A stretch of 64,000 nucleotides of DNA from assembly GCA_902489275.1 (NCBI GenBank), contig CABTZK010000001.1, positions 1 to 64,000 of the forward strand. Direction: 5' to 3'. The DNA is from an uncultured Porphyromonadaceae bacterium (lineage in GTDB: Bacteria; Bacteroidota; Bacteroidia; Bacteroidales; Muribaculaceae). Positions 7,281 through 16,174 of this stretch are shown here, one piece after another. Under the pieces are notes generated by a model. That model had not been told where the DNA came from and ran no database searches. It saw only the letters and a program-made list of their open reading frames with translations. Positions within the stretch are counted from its first letter, which is position 1. Every line of letters begins with the position of its first letter. A program made the translations under genes and the position numbers.

Positions 7281-9305
7281 ATGAAAAAACAAAATTATTT
7301 AATTTTATTATTGGCTTTGTTGTCGACAATGACCATGAATGCAGGAAATCTTGAGAAAGCAGTCGCCCGCGACAATATTGACCCAAGCGTGTCGCCCGGC
7401 GAGAATTTTTACCAGTATGCGTGTGGGGGATGGATGAAAGCCAATCCTCTTGACCCGCAGTACGCCCGCTTTGGCACTTTCGACCAGCTGGCCGAGAACA
7501 ACCGTGAGCAAGTGAAAAATCTTATTTTAGGCTTGAGCAAGCAAAGCAATGCCAAGGGGAGCAACGCTCAGAAAGTGGGCGGCATTTTCAACTTGGGAAT
7601 GGATAGCGTCAGGCTGAACAAAGAAGGGAATGCCCCCATTCTGCAACGTCTTGCTTGGATTGCAAATGCAAAGCGCAGTGATTTTACCAGCGTCATTGCT
7701 TTTCTGCACAACGGCATCGCAAGCCCGTTTTTTGAGAGCGCGGTCGCGGCCGATTACAAGAACTCCAACCTGAACCGCATGTATCTGCTCCAGTCTGGCA
7801 TCGGCATGGGCGACCGTGACTATTACTTGGAAAACGATGCCAACACCAAGCGGGTGCGCAGCGCCTACGTTTCCTACATTGAAACCGTCTTGAAACTCGC
7901 TGGCTACAAGACTGCCGCCGCCAAGACTGCCGCTAAAAACATTTTGAGTATTGAGACCCAGCTCGCTCAAGTCGCTATGACCCGCGAGCAGCAGCGTGAC
8001 TACAATGTGCAATACAACATTCGCACGCTCGATCAATTGAAGAAGGACTATCAATTTATCGACTGGGACACCTATTTTGGCACGATTGGCATCAAGAATA
8101 TCGACGAGGTGTGTGTGTGCCAACTGGAGTCGATGGCCAAAGTCAATGAGTTGCTGAACAAATTGAGCGACAAGGTGATAAAGGATTATTTGACCTTCAA
8201 GTATGTTGATGCGGCCGCTCCTTACTTGAGCGATGATTTTGTAAAAGCAAACTTCGACATGTATTCCCGCGCAATGCAGGGCAAGAAAACGATGCAGCCT
8301 CGCTGGAAAAGCGCGCTCAATGTGCCCAACACGTTGCTTGGAGAGGCTGTGGGACAACTGTATGTGGAGAAATATTTCCCTGCCGACTCCAAAAAGAAGA
8401 TGCAGGAACTGGTTGACAACTTGCGCCGCGCGATGGCCGAGCACATCTCGCAGCTGTCGTGGATGAGCCCTGCCACCAAAGTGAACGCACTGGTTAAGCT
8501 CAACAGTTTTACCGTCAAAATTGGCTATCCCGACAAGTGGCGTGACTACAGCAAGGTCGATGTTGATGCCTCAAAGAGTTACTGGGACAATGTGCAGGCT
8601 TTAAACCAATTCTCGGCCCAAGAGCAATATTCCTATTTCGGGCAGCCCGTCGACAAAGACCGCTGGCAGATGACACCACAAACAGTGAACGCTTACTATG
8701 ATCCAAGCACCAACGAAATTTGCTTCCCTGCCGGCATCCTGCAAAAGCCCTATTTCGATCCTGATGCCGACGATGCCGTGAACTATGGCGCAATTGGCGT
8801 GGTCATCGGGCATGAAATGACCCACGGTTTTGACGACCAAGGCCGTAACTTCGACCAAAACGGGAACATGGTAGACTGGTGGACCAAGGAAGATGCCAAT
8901 CAGTTCAACGCTTTGGCCAAGAGGCTTGGCGAGCAGTACAGCGCCGAGATTGTTGCCGATGACGTTCATGCCAATGGCGATTTCACGATGGGGGAGAATA
9001 TTGCCGACCATGGAGGCTTGCGCATCTCCTACAGCGCCTACAAGAAAACAGAGCAAGGCAAAGGCAATCAGGAAATCGACGGATTTACACCCGACCAGAG
9101 GTTCTTCTTGGCTTATGCCAACGTGTGGGCTAACAACATCACCAAAGAAGAAATCTTGCGCCGCACCAAAGTTGACCCGCACTCGTTAGGCGTGAATCGC
9201 GTGAATGTGGCCTTGCGCAATGTGGAGCCTTTCTTCAAGGCGTTTAGCATCAAGGAGGGCGACAAGATGTATCGCCCCGAGGCCGACCGCGTGACCATCT
9301 GGTAA
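7281..9305 (+). CDS. M13 family metallopeptidase (PepO/neprilysin-like)
   Basis: A 674-residue zinc endopeptidase of the neprilysin/PepO family, which cleaves short peptides. A signal peptide (about residues 1-22, MKKQNYLILLLALL then a small-residue cleavage region) has no lipobox, so the enzyme is probably periplasmic or exported. The HEMTH zinc motif has His511, Glu512 and His515, and the third ligand is Glu572 in ENIAD. The C-terminus ends with the family-typical YRPEADRVTIW. It starts 30 bp after the ABC-F gene with no terminator between them. A strong symmetric terminator follows. Confidence 0.95.
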   Translation: MKKQNYLILLLALLSTMTMNAGNLEKAVARDNIDPSVSPGENFYQYACGGWMKANPLDPQYARFGTFDQLAENNREQVKNLILGLSKQSNAKGSNAQKVGGIFNLGMDSVRLNKEGNAPILQRLAWIANAKRSDFTSVIAFLHNGIASPFFESAVAADYKNSNLNRMYLLQSGIGMGDRDYYLENDANTKRVRSAYVSYIETVLKLAGYKTAAAKTAAKNILSIETQLAQVAMTREQQRDYNVQYNIRTLDQLKKDYQFIDWDTYFGTIGIKNIDEVCVCQLESMAKVNELLNKLSDKVIKDYLTFKYVDAAAPYLSDDFVKANFDMYSRAMQGKKTMQPRWKSALNVPNTLLGEAVGQLYVEKYFPADSKKKMQELVDNLRRAMAEHISQLSWMSPATKVNALVKLNSFTVKIGYPDKWRDYSKVDVDASKSYWDNVQALNQFSAQEQYSYFGQPVDKDRWQMTPQTVNAYYDPSTNEICFPAGILQKPYFDPDADDAVNYGAIGVVIGHEMTHGFDDQGRNFDQNGNMVDWWTKEDANQFNALAKRLGEQYSAEIVADDVHANGDFTMGENIADHGGLRISYSAYKKTEQGKGNQEIDGFTPDQRFFLAYANVWANNITKEEILRRTKVDPHSLGVNRVNVALRNVEPFFKAFSIKEGDKMYRPEADRVTIW

Positions 9306-9330
9306 AAAGAAAAAGTCTTAAAACTTAATA

Positions 9331-9377
9331 AAAAATCGCTGCTGAAAGGTTTCTGTTGAAATTCAGCAGCGATTTTT
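9331..9377. terminator. Symmetric intrinsic terminator
   Basis: A perfect 16-bp inverted repeat (9331-9346 and 9362-9377) starts with five A and ends with five T, so it would work for transcription from either side. It separates the M13 peptidase gene from dnaN. Confidence 0.85.
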
Positions 9378-9408
9378 GCGGTTGTTCAAGGAAAAATGAG
9401 TAAATTTG
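9375..9408 (+). promoter_or_regulatory. Promoter of dnaN
   Basis: TTTG (9375-9378) sits on the trailing T run of the terminator, and TAAATTTG (9401-9408) follows after 22 bases. The -7 box is exact; the spacing is two bases longer than usual. The leader to the dnaN ATG is about 60 bases. Confidence 0.5.
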
Positions 9409-9473
9409 TAGGTTGCTATACATGTCAACTGATAAGGTGAGAACAAAACAATAACAAAATAAAAGATACAGAT

Positions 9474-10589
9474 ATGAGATTCAACATTCAAAGCAAACTG
9501 TTGCTGTCCCACTTGACGGCTGTGAGCAAAGTGGTTAACTCCAAGAATAAACTCACGATCCTCGACAATTTCCTTTTCAACCTTGAGGGCAACAAGCTCA
9601 TTATCACTGGCAGCGACCAAGAGACGACACTGACGACCTGCGTCGAGGTGCAAGAGGCCGAGGGTAGCGGAAAATTTGCTGCAAATGTGAAAACAATCCT
9701 CGACATGTTCAAGCAACTCTCTGACCAAGGACTGACTTTTGACATTGACGAGGAAACACTCGAAATCAACATTCATTACCTCAACGGCAGGTTTAATTTC
9801 ATGGGTATCAATGGCAATGAGTTCCCAGTGAAGGCGCCAAGTGACGAAGAGCCGAAAAGGCTCACACTGCCCATCAAAGACGTGGTTGACGGCATACAGC
9901 ACACGGCCTTTGCTGTTGGTGTCGATGACATGCGCCCCGTGATGATGGGTATTTTCTGGGACATCAAGCCCGAGGAGATCGTCTTTGTCGCATCGGACAC
10001 CCACAAACTGGTGCGCTACCGCGAGTTGAACGTCAAAACGGGCTTAACCCAGTCTTTTATCTTGCCCACCAAGCCCGCTCTCATCTTGAGCAGCATTCTC
10101 GACAAGAAAGAGGGCGACGTGAGCATTACGATTGACAGCAAGAGCGCTGAATTCGAGACCGAAGACTACACGCTCACCTGCCGGTTTGTGAACGGGCGCT
10201 ACCCCAACTACAACTCGGTGATTCCTACCGAAAGCCAATATTTGCTCAACGTCGACCGGGTGTCGCTGTTGAATGCGCTGCGCCGCGTCTCGGTGTTTGC
10301 CAGCTCAAGCGGACTGGTGAAACTGGCTTTGAGGTCTAACGAAATCTTCTTGACCGCCCAGGATATTGACTACTCCACCAATGCCGAGGAGAAAATCCCG
10401 TGCGACTATGAGGGCGAGGAGATGGCGATAGGATTCAATAACGAAAATATTATTGACGTGCTCAACAACGTGGACAGCGACATGGTAGCGATCAAGCTCC
10501 TGGATGCCTCAAAGGCCGGAGTGTTCCTGCCCTCGGAACAGGAAGAAGGTAAAGATCTCTTGGTTTTGCTCATGCCAATGATGCTTTAG
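9474..10589 (+). CDS. dnaN: DNA polymerase III sliding clamp (beta subunit)
   Basis: The ring-shaped processivity clamp that tethers DNA polymerase III and repair factors to DNA. The 371 residues are normal for DnaN. The protein starts MRFNIQSKLLLSHLTAVSKV, contains the typical YPNYNSVIP segment of the second/third domain region, and ends with the conserved hydrophobic LLVLLMPMML tail. It is followed after 63 bp by an epsilon-type exonuclease gene, so polymerase accessory functions are grouped. Confidence 0.97.
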   Translation: MRFNIQSKLLLSHLTAVSKVVNSKNKLTILDNFLFNLEGNKLIITGSDQETTLTTCVEVQEAEGSGKFAANVKTILDMFKQLSDQGLTFDIDEETLEINIHYLNGRFNFMGINGNEFPVKAPSDEEPKRLTLPIKDVVDGIQHTAFAVGVDDMRPVMMGIFWDIKPEEIVFVASDTHKLVRYRELNVKTGLTQSFILPTKPALILSSILDKKEGDVSITIDSKSAEFETEDYTLTCRFVNGRYPNYNSVIPTESQYLLNVDRVSLLNALRRVSVFASSSGLVKLALRSNEIFLTAQDIDYSTNAEEKIPCDYEGEEMAIGFNNENIIDVLNNVDSDMVAIKLLDASKAGVFLPSEQEEGKDLLVLLMPMML

Positions 10590-10652
10590 TTCGATGGTTT
10601 CAGTCCTTTTTTTTCGTCTTTTTAATGTGCCCCTAAAAATATTTTTTTTGAC

Positions 10653-11420
10653 ATGCAATTGAATCTTAAAAAGCCGCTTGTCCTGTTTGACCTGGAGACC
10701 ACAGGAGTCAATCTCACCAAGGATAGGATAGTGGAGATTTCGCTCATCAAGGTTTATCCCAACGGCAAGGAGGAATGCAAGACGCGACGTTTGAATCCTG
10801 AAATGCACATCCCCGAACAAGCGACAGCCATCCATGGCATCACCGACGAAGATGTGAAGAACGAACCCACATTCAAGCAGGTCGCAAAAGACCTTGCGCG
10901 CATCTTTGAGGGGTGCGATGTCGCTGGGTTTAACAGCAATCGCTTTGACGTGCCCATGCTGGAGGAGCAGTTTTTGAACGCAGGTGTCGACTTTGATTTC
11001 TCAAAATGCCGATTTGTGGATGTGCAGACGATTTTTCACAAAATGGAGCCGCGAAATCTTGTCGCAGCCTATAAGTTTTACTGTGGCAAGGATTTAGAAG
11101 GCGCCCACTCGGCCAATGCCGACACCATGGCAACCTACGAGGTGCTGAAAGCACAGCTCGACCGCTACACGTCTTTGAAAAATGACATTGAATTCTTGGC
11201 AGAGTTCTCTCGCCAGAACAACAATGTGGACCTGGCTGGGCGCATGATCTATAACGAGAGCCATGTCGAGGTGTTCAACTTTGGAAAATACAAAGGTCAA
11301 CCTGTGGAAGAGGTACTCAAGCGCGACACGGGCTACTATGGGTGGATGATGCAGGGAGATTTTCCCCAGAACACCAAGAGAGTGCTCACGCGCATTAAAA
11401 TGCGCATACAAAACAAATAA
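10653..11420 (+). CDS. DNA polymerase III epsilon-type 3'-5' exonuclease
   Basis: A 255-residue DEDDh exonuclease. The acidic motif is FDLETTG (Asp13, Glu15), the second motif is GFNSNRFDVPML, and the HSANADTMATYEV segment near 151-163 supplies the catalytic His and Asp. After the exonuclease fold a C-terminal piece has GKYKGQPVEEVLKRD, a short motif also seen in other Bacteroidetes homologues. By position next to dnaN it is the likely proofreading subunit, or a separate DnaQ-like repair nuclease. The next gene begins 15 bp later. Confidence 0.9.
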   Translation: MQLNLKKPLVLFDLETTGVNLTKDRIVEISLIKVYPNGKEECKTRRLNPEMHIPEQATAIHGITDEDVKNEPTFKQVAKDLARIFEGCDVAGFNSNRFDVPMLEEQFLNAGVDFDFSKCRFVDVQTIFHKMEPRNLVAAYKFYCGKDLEGAHSANADTMATYEVLKAQLDRYTSLKNDIEFLAEFSRQNNNVDLAGRMIYNESHVEVFNFGKYKGQPVEEVLKRDTGYYGWMMQGDFPQNTKRVLTRIKMRIQNK

Positions 11421-11435
11421 TTGAAAATCGAGTTT

Positions 11436-12362
11436 ATGAAGCGGATTTTTTTTGTTGCAGTGTCTACGATTATCGCTTGCGCATGCCTCATGGCTCATGC
11501 CGAGGAACTCAATTGTAACGTGGAGATTAACGCCGAAAAGGTTGCCAACGCTAACAAGGAGGTGTTTAATACCTTGAAAGAGGCCGTCACTGAATACATG
11601 AACACCAACAAGTGGACCGAGGCCACTTTTGGTGTTAATGAGAAAATCCAATGTAAACTGTATTTCACTATTAATAAATATGATGACGGGACGGGAAAAA
11701 TGTCGGGCGACTTGCAGGTCCAGTCGCAGCGGCCCGTGTATAACGCGACTTACACAACGACCATCATCAACTTCAAAGACACCAAGATAGATTTCACCTA
11801 TCAAGAAGGGGAGCCACTCGTGTTCTCGGAGCAGGATATGCAGAGCAACCTTACAGCCATCTTGAATTTCTACGCCTACCTGATTATCGCAATGGATTTT
11901 GACACCTTTAGCCTTAAAGGCGGCGACCCTTATTACGAGAAAGCCGCCCAAGTCGTGCGGATGGCGCAAAGCACAGGTGAGAGCGGCTGGAAACAATTTG
12001 AGGACACCAAGAACCGGAGTGCCGTTTTGAGTGCCTTTACCGATAAGGCCACGAGCGACGTCAGACAGATTCTCTATGACTACCATCGCTTGGGCCTTGA
12101 CCAAATGATAGTGAGTGTCGACAAGGGAAGAGCGATGGTTACTAAATGCTTGGGGTTGCTCAAGAAAGTGTTCGACGCGGCCCCCATGTCAGTCTGCTTG
12201 TCGATGTTTAAGGATGCCAAGATGGACGAGCTTGTGAATATCTATTCCAAGGCGAACGTCAGCGAGAAGCAATCGGTATATGAGACGTTATATCCCATTT
12301 ATCCCACCGAGCAGACACGCCTTGACAATATCAAAAAAGAAGCGACCAATAACAACAATTAG
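11436..12362 (+). CDS. DUF4835 (PorD-like) secreted protein
   Basis: A 308-residue protein with a clear signal peptide (MKRIFFVAVSTIIACACLMAHA) and then a DUF4835-type body (EELNCNVEINAEKV at its start, a central YNATYTTTIINFKD region). Proteins of this family are linked to the type IX secretion/gliding machinery and named PorD in Porphyromonas; the precise role is unclear. The ATG at 11436 is preferred over an in-frame TTG 15 bases earlier, because it gives a standard signal peptide. It sits 9 bp before recN. Periplasmic or outer-membrane-associated location is inferred. Confidence 0.82.
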   Translation: MKRIFFVAVSTIIACACLMAHAEELNCNVEINAEKVANANKEVFNTLKEAVTEYMNTNKWTEATFGVNEKIQCKLYFTINKYDDGTGKMSGDLQVQSQRPVYNATYTTTIINFKDTKIDFTYQEGEPLVFSEQDMQSNLTAILNFYAYLIIAMDFDTFSLKGGDPYYEKAAQVVRMAQSTGESGWKQFEDTKNRSAVLSAFTDKATSDVRQILYDYHRLGLDQMIVSVDKGRAMVTKCLGLLKKVFDAAPMSVCLSMFKDAKMDELVNIYSKANVSEKQSVYETLYPIYPTEQTRLDNIKKEATNNNN

Positions 12363-12371
12363 AAACATTTC

Positions 12372-14033
12372 ATGCTCACAAGGCTACACATTTCTAACTA
12401 CGCGCTCATCGACCAGCTTGTGATTGACTTTCACAGCGGCCTGACCATCATTACTGGCGAGACGGGAGCAGGGAAATCGATTCTCTTAGGCGCTCTGTCA
12501 CTCATCCTGGGCGAGAGAGCCGACTTGCGCGGCATTCGCAACAAGTCGAGCAAGACGGTAGTGGAAGCTGTCTTTGACATTGCAGGGTATCATTTAGAGG
12601 CGTTTTTTAAAGAAAATGACATCGATTTCTTTGAGAAAGAGTGCATCGTCAGGCGAGAAATGAGCGCCAGTGGTCGCTCGCGGATTTTTGTGAACGATAC
12701 CCCTGTGAATATGACTCTGCTCAAGGATTTAACGTCTAAATTGGTCGATATACACTCGCAGCACAGCAACATGCTGCTGTCAAAACCGCAGTTTCAATTA
12801 GCGGTTCTTGACAATCTTGCAGGGAATGCCGAGCTGCTGGCCAAGTACCAGCAAGAGTACTGCCGCATGAAAGACTTGCAGTCGCAACTCCGCCAGCTTG
12901 AGGAGGAGTTTAACACGAGCAAGGCCGAGGAGGACTATGTGAGGTTTCAACTTCGTCAGCTCGAAGAGCTGAAATTGACGCCAAACGAGGATGAGGAACT
13001 TGAATCGCTGCAAAACAAATTAAGCAACGTGACCGACACGAAGGAGGCGCTATGGAGAGTTGAAACAGCCCTGAATGGTGAGGAGAACTCAATCATTGCC
13101 CAACTTAGCGCAGTGACGCAGCACCTTTCATTGGCAGAGCGAAACCTGAAGGAAATTTCGGGGATGAGCGAGCGCGTGAGGTCATCGATGATAGAACTAA
13201 AAGATGTTGCAGAAACGTTGTCCTCGATGAGCGACACACTCATTGATGACCCGGCAAGGCTTCAGCAAGTGGAAGAGCGGTTGAGCGCAATCTATGAGCT
13301 TGAGCACAAGCACAATGTTGACTCGGTGAATGCTCTGCTTGAAATTCAAGGACGCTTCCAGCGAAAAATTGACGATATAGACAACAGTGACGAGCGCATG
13401 AGGCAGGTGCAAGCGCTACTCGACGAGCAAGGGAAGGTTGTCTCCAACTTGGCAGCGCAATTGACCTCCGCCAGGAAAAAATCGGCTCGGGAATTTGTGT
13501 CGGCACTCAAACCTCACGCCAAATCCCTGGGGATGAAAAATTTAGAGTTCAGCATCGATTTCAAGTCAATTGGGCTCACGTCACAGGGCGGCGATGCGGT
13601 TGAGTTTCTGTTTGCCTTTAACAAGAATCAGCCACTCATGCCTGTGAAGAATACGGCATCGGGAGGTGAAATCTCACGTTTGATGTTGTGCATCAAGGCA
13701 ATTATTGCCAGGAACATGAGCTTGCCGACCATCATCTTTGACGAGATCGACACGGGCGTGTCTGGCGACATGGCAAATCGCATAGGCGATGTGATGGGCG
13801 AGATTGCTCAACGCATTCAAGTGATTGCCATCACCCATTTGCCGCAGGTTGCCGCTCATGCGGTTAACCATTTGATGGTTTATAAGACCGATACCCATGA
13901 CACGACCCTAACGGGTGTCCGAACCCTTCATCATGATGAACACGTGCTTGAAATCGCCCGCATGCTCAGTGGCAGTGGGGTGAATCAAGCAGCAATCGAC
14001 AATGCGAAATCTTTAATCAGTCTGAGCAAATGA
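12372..14033 (+). CDS. recN: DNA repair protein RecN
   Basis: An SMC-like ATPase for double-strand-break repair. It has 553 residues with an N-terminal Walker A (GETGAGKSILLG at about 29-40), a long central coiled coil (about 150-380, rich in Leu, Glu and Gln), then the ABC signature ASGGEISRLML and Walker B TIIFDEIDTGVSG, and the D-loop/H-loop region AITHLPQVAAHA. Length and order match RecN. Its last codons overlap the rlmB start by 4 bp, a sign of translational coupling. Confidence 0.97.
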   Translation: MLTRLHISNYALIDQLVIDFHSGLTIITGETGAGKSILLGALSLILGERADLRGIRNKSSKTVVEAVFDIAGYHLEAFFKENDIDFFEKECIVRREMSASGRSRIFVNDTPVNMTLLKDLTSKLVDIHSQHSNMLLSKPQFQLAVLDNLAGNAELLAKYQQEYCRMKDLQSQLRQLEEEFNTSKAEEDYVRFQLRQLEELKLTPNEDEELESLQNKLSNVTDTKEALWRVETALNGEENSIIAQLSAVTQHLSLAERNLKEISGMSERVRSSMIELKDVAETLSSMSDTLIDDPARLQQVEERLSAIYELEHKHNVDSVNALLEIQGRFQRKIDDIDNSDERMRQVQALLDEQGKVVSNLAAQLTSARKKSAREFVSALKPHAKSLGMKNLEFSIDFKSIGLTSQGGDAVEFLFAFNKNQPLMPVKNTASGGEISRLMLCIKAIIARNMSLPTIIFDEIDTGVSGDMANRIGDVMGEIAQRIQVIAITHLPQVAAHAVNHLMVYKTDTHDTTLTGVRTLHHDEHVLEIARMLSGSGVNQAAIDNAKSLISLSK

Positions 14034-14794
14034 TAGATAAATCTCAATATGTGTTCGGCATTCGAGCCGTTATGGAAGCCATCGAGGCGGGGCAAGACAT
14101 CGACAAGATCCTTGTCAAGAAAGACATGAATGGAGACTTGGCAAAGGAATTGATGGAAACAGCCCGGCGCTACTCCATACCGCTGCAAAGGGTCCCGGTA
14201 GAGCGCATCAATCGAGTGACCCGCAAGAATCATCAGGGCGTGCTGGCACTCATGGCAGCCGTGACCTATCATAGGGTGGACAATGTGATTCCTCAACTCT
14301 ACGAAGAGGGCATCAACCCGTTTGTGGTCGTCCTTGATGGCATCACCGACGTGAGAAATTTCGGCGCTATTGCCCGCACCTGCGAGTGTGCTGGCGTGAA
14401 TGCCATTGTGATTCCAGACCGGAACAGCGTGAGTGCCAATGCCGATGCGCTCAAGACCTCGGCAGGCGCGTTGAATTACCTGCCCGTCTGCCGGGAACAT
14501 CATTTGGCTGGCACGGTGAATTTTTTGCGCAATAGTGGCTTGAAGGTCATTGGCGCGTCTGAAAAAAGCAATACTTTCTATGCGCACACCGATTTCACGG
14601 GACCTGTGGCGCTCGTTCTCGGGGCAGAAGATGCCGGAATCTCAAAGGAAGTGTTGTCGCTTTGCGACACCATTGTTGCGATTCCTGAGTTTGGAAACAT
14701 TAATTCTTTGAACGTGTCGGTTGCAGGAGGCATTATGATTTATGAAGTCGTGCGCCAGCGTTTAAGTGACGGTCAAACAGCAATTGACGATTGA
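14030..14794 (+). CDS. rlmB: TrmH/RlmB family RNA 2'-O-methyltransferase
   Basis: A SPOUT-class methyltransferase that uses S-adenosylmethionine to methylate a ribose 2'-OH, most likely G2251 of 23S rRNA. The three family motifs are visible: LDGITDVRNFGAIARTCECAG, VLGAEDAGIS and the knot segment IPEFGNINSLNVSVAGGI (written here in parts). The N-terminal substrate-binding domain begins YVFGIRAVMEAIEAG. The start codon overlaps the recN stop (ATGA at 14030). At 254 residues it is typical. The tRNA-targeting TrmH specificity cannot be excluded. Confidence 0.93.
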   Translation: MIDKSQYVFGIRAVMEAIEAGQDIDKILVKKDMNGDLAKELMETARRYSIPLQRVPVERINRVTRKNHQGVLALMAAVTYHRVDNVIPQLYEEGINPFVVVLDGITDVRNFGAIARTCECAGVNAIVIPDRNSVSANADALKTSAGALNYLPVCREHHLAGTVNFLRNSGLKVIGASEKSNTFYAHTDFTGPVALVLGAEDAGISKEVLSLCDTIVAIPEFGNINSLNVSVAGGIMIYEVVRQRLSDGQTAIDD

Positions 14795-14798
14795 ATAA

Positions 14799-14830
14799 TT
14801 TGACAAGATGCCCATTTTGGGGTAACTTTG
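14799..14830 (+). promoter_or_regulatory. Promoter of nusB
   Basis: TTTG (14799-14802), 20 bases, TAACTTTG (14823-14830): a full match to the Bacteroidetes consensus with correct spacing. It gives nusB and the genes behind it their own start site and a leader of about 17 bases. Confidence 0.75.
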
Positions 14831-14853
14831 TGCCATCAAAAACATTTAATTAG

Positions 14854-15786
14854 ATGATAAATCGAATTTTAATCAGAATTAAAGTAGTGCAAATGCTCTA
14901 CTCCTACATAATGACCAACGACGGCGCAACCGTGGCCAAGTTTAAGCGCGAGCTTGAGAAAAGCCTTGACAAGTCGCATGAGCTTTATCACTGGCTATTG
15001 CAGCTGATGATTGACATGACTGATTATCAGGACCTGCGCCTTGACGAGAATAAGCACAAGTTTCTTCCCTCGCAAGAAGACTTAAATCCCAATATGCGAT
15101 TTGTCAACAATCAGTTTATTGCGGCGTTGCGCGAGAATCAAGAGTTGAAGCAAATGGTTAAAGACTGTAACATCGCCTGGCGCGACGATGAGATTTTCTT
15201 GAGGCTGATGCTCGACAAGGTATTGAACAGTGAGTACTATGAGCGCTACATGTCGATGGAAAAGACCGACTTCGAGAGCGACTGTGAGGTGTGGAGCCAG
15301 TTGATGAAGCAGGTGATTCTCGTCGATGGGGACTTGTTGGAATTTTTAGAGTCGAAATCGGTTTATTGGGGCTTTGACGACGTGGAGGTCATGGGGCAGT
15401 TTGCCCTCAAGACCATTCGCAAGTTTGAGAAAAAGGCGCGCAACCCCATGTCTCCAAAATTTAAGGACGACGATGACCGGGATTTTGGCATGAGGCTTTT
15501 CACCAAGACAATTGACGAGCGCGTTGAAAACAACAAGCTGATCGACGAGGCAGCACGCTCTGGCCGTTGGGAATCCGACCGCTTGGCAACGATGGACAGG
15601 ATCATCATGTGCGCTGCCCTCACCGAGATTCAGAATTTTGACAGCATTCCTGTGAATGTCACGCTCAACGAGTATATCGAGATGGCCAAGAACTACAGCA
15701 CGCCTCGCAGCGGCCAGTTCATCAACGGCATTCTCAACACTATCGTGAAGCAGCTTCGCGCCAATGGAAGCGTGACGAAACCCTAA
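14854..15786 (+). CDS. nusB: Transcription antitermination factor NusB, long form
   Basis: NusB binds boxA RNA with NusE (ribosomal protein S10) in rRNA antitermination. Here the product has 310 residues, about twice the enterobacterial size. The conserved NusB fold occupies roughly residues 190-305 (ERVENNKLIDEAARSGRWES, then RLATMDRIIMCAAL and PVNVTLNEYIEMAKNYSTP). The extra N-terminal half, beginning MINRILIRIKVVQMLYSY, is itself NusB-like and is typical of Bacteroidetes homologues. It has its own promoter and leads into yajC after 39 bp. Confidence 0.93.
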   Translation: MINRILIRIKVVQMLYSYIMTNDGATVAKFKRELEKSLDKSHELYHWLLQLMIDMTDYQDLRLDENKHKFLPSQEDLNPNMRFVNNQFIAALRENQELKQMVKDCNIAWRDDEIFLRLMLDKVLNSEYYERYMSMEKTDFESDCEVWSQLMKQVILVDGDLLEFLESKSVYWGFDDVEVMGQFALKTIRKFEKKARNPMSPKFKDDDDRDFGMRLFTKTIDERVENNKLIDEAARSGRWESDRLATMDRIIMCAALTEIQNFDSIPVNVTLNEYIEMAKNYSTPRSGQFINGILNTIVKQLRANGSVTKP

Positions 15787-15825
15787 TGAAATTAATAAAT
15801 ACAATCTAATTAAATACAGATAATT

Positions 15826-16152
15826 ATGCTAAACATTATTTTACTGACAGCACAACCAGCAGGCCAAGGCATGATGAGCATCGTGATGATTGTCTCGCTC
15901 ATCGCAATTTTCTATTTCTTTATGATTCGCCCACAGAACAAGAAGCAAAAAGAAATGCGAAATTTCCGAAATGCGATGAAGCAAGGCGACAGAGTGACTA
16001 CGGCAGGCGGCGTTCATGGCAAAGTGAGAACCATCAAGGACAACACCATCCTGCTTGAGATTGCCGAGGGTGTGAAAGTAGAAATCGACAAGTCTATGGT
16101 TTACCCGACGGCCCTGGAAGCCGCTGCCGGCGGAGTCGACATGAAGAAATAA
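15826..16152 (+). CDS. yajC: Preprotein translocase accessory subunit YajC
   Basis: A 108-residue inner-membrane protein of the SecDF-YajC accessory complex. One membrane helix lies at about 18-38 (MSIVMIVSLIAIFYFFMIRP), directly followed by the family motif RPQNKKQKE and a small soluble domain with GDRVTTAGGVHGKV. Its secD and secF partners are not in this window. The next gene starts 22 bp downstream. Confidence 0.95.
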   Translation: MLNIILLTAQPAGQGMMSIVMIVSLIAIFYFFMIRPQNKKQKEMRNFRNAMKQGDRVTTAGGVHGKVRTIKDNTILLEIAEGVKVEIDKSMVYPTALEAAAGGVDMKK

Positions 16153-16174
16153 AAACACCGAAACACGAGCAGAG

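Noticed and set aside
7527..8444. 305-codon open frame opposite the M13 peptidase
   Set aside because: Antisense shadow of a gene with complete catalytic motifs; no signal peptide, motif or ribosome-binding context of its own.
11094..12104. 336-codon open frame opposite the porD-like gene
   Set aside because: The plus-strand gene has a signal peptide and operon context; the minus-strand frame has neither.
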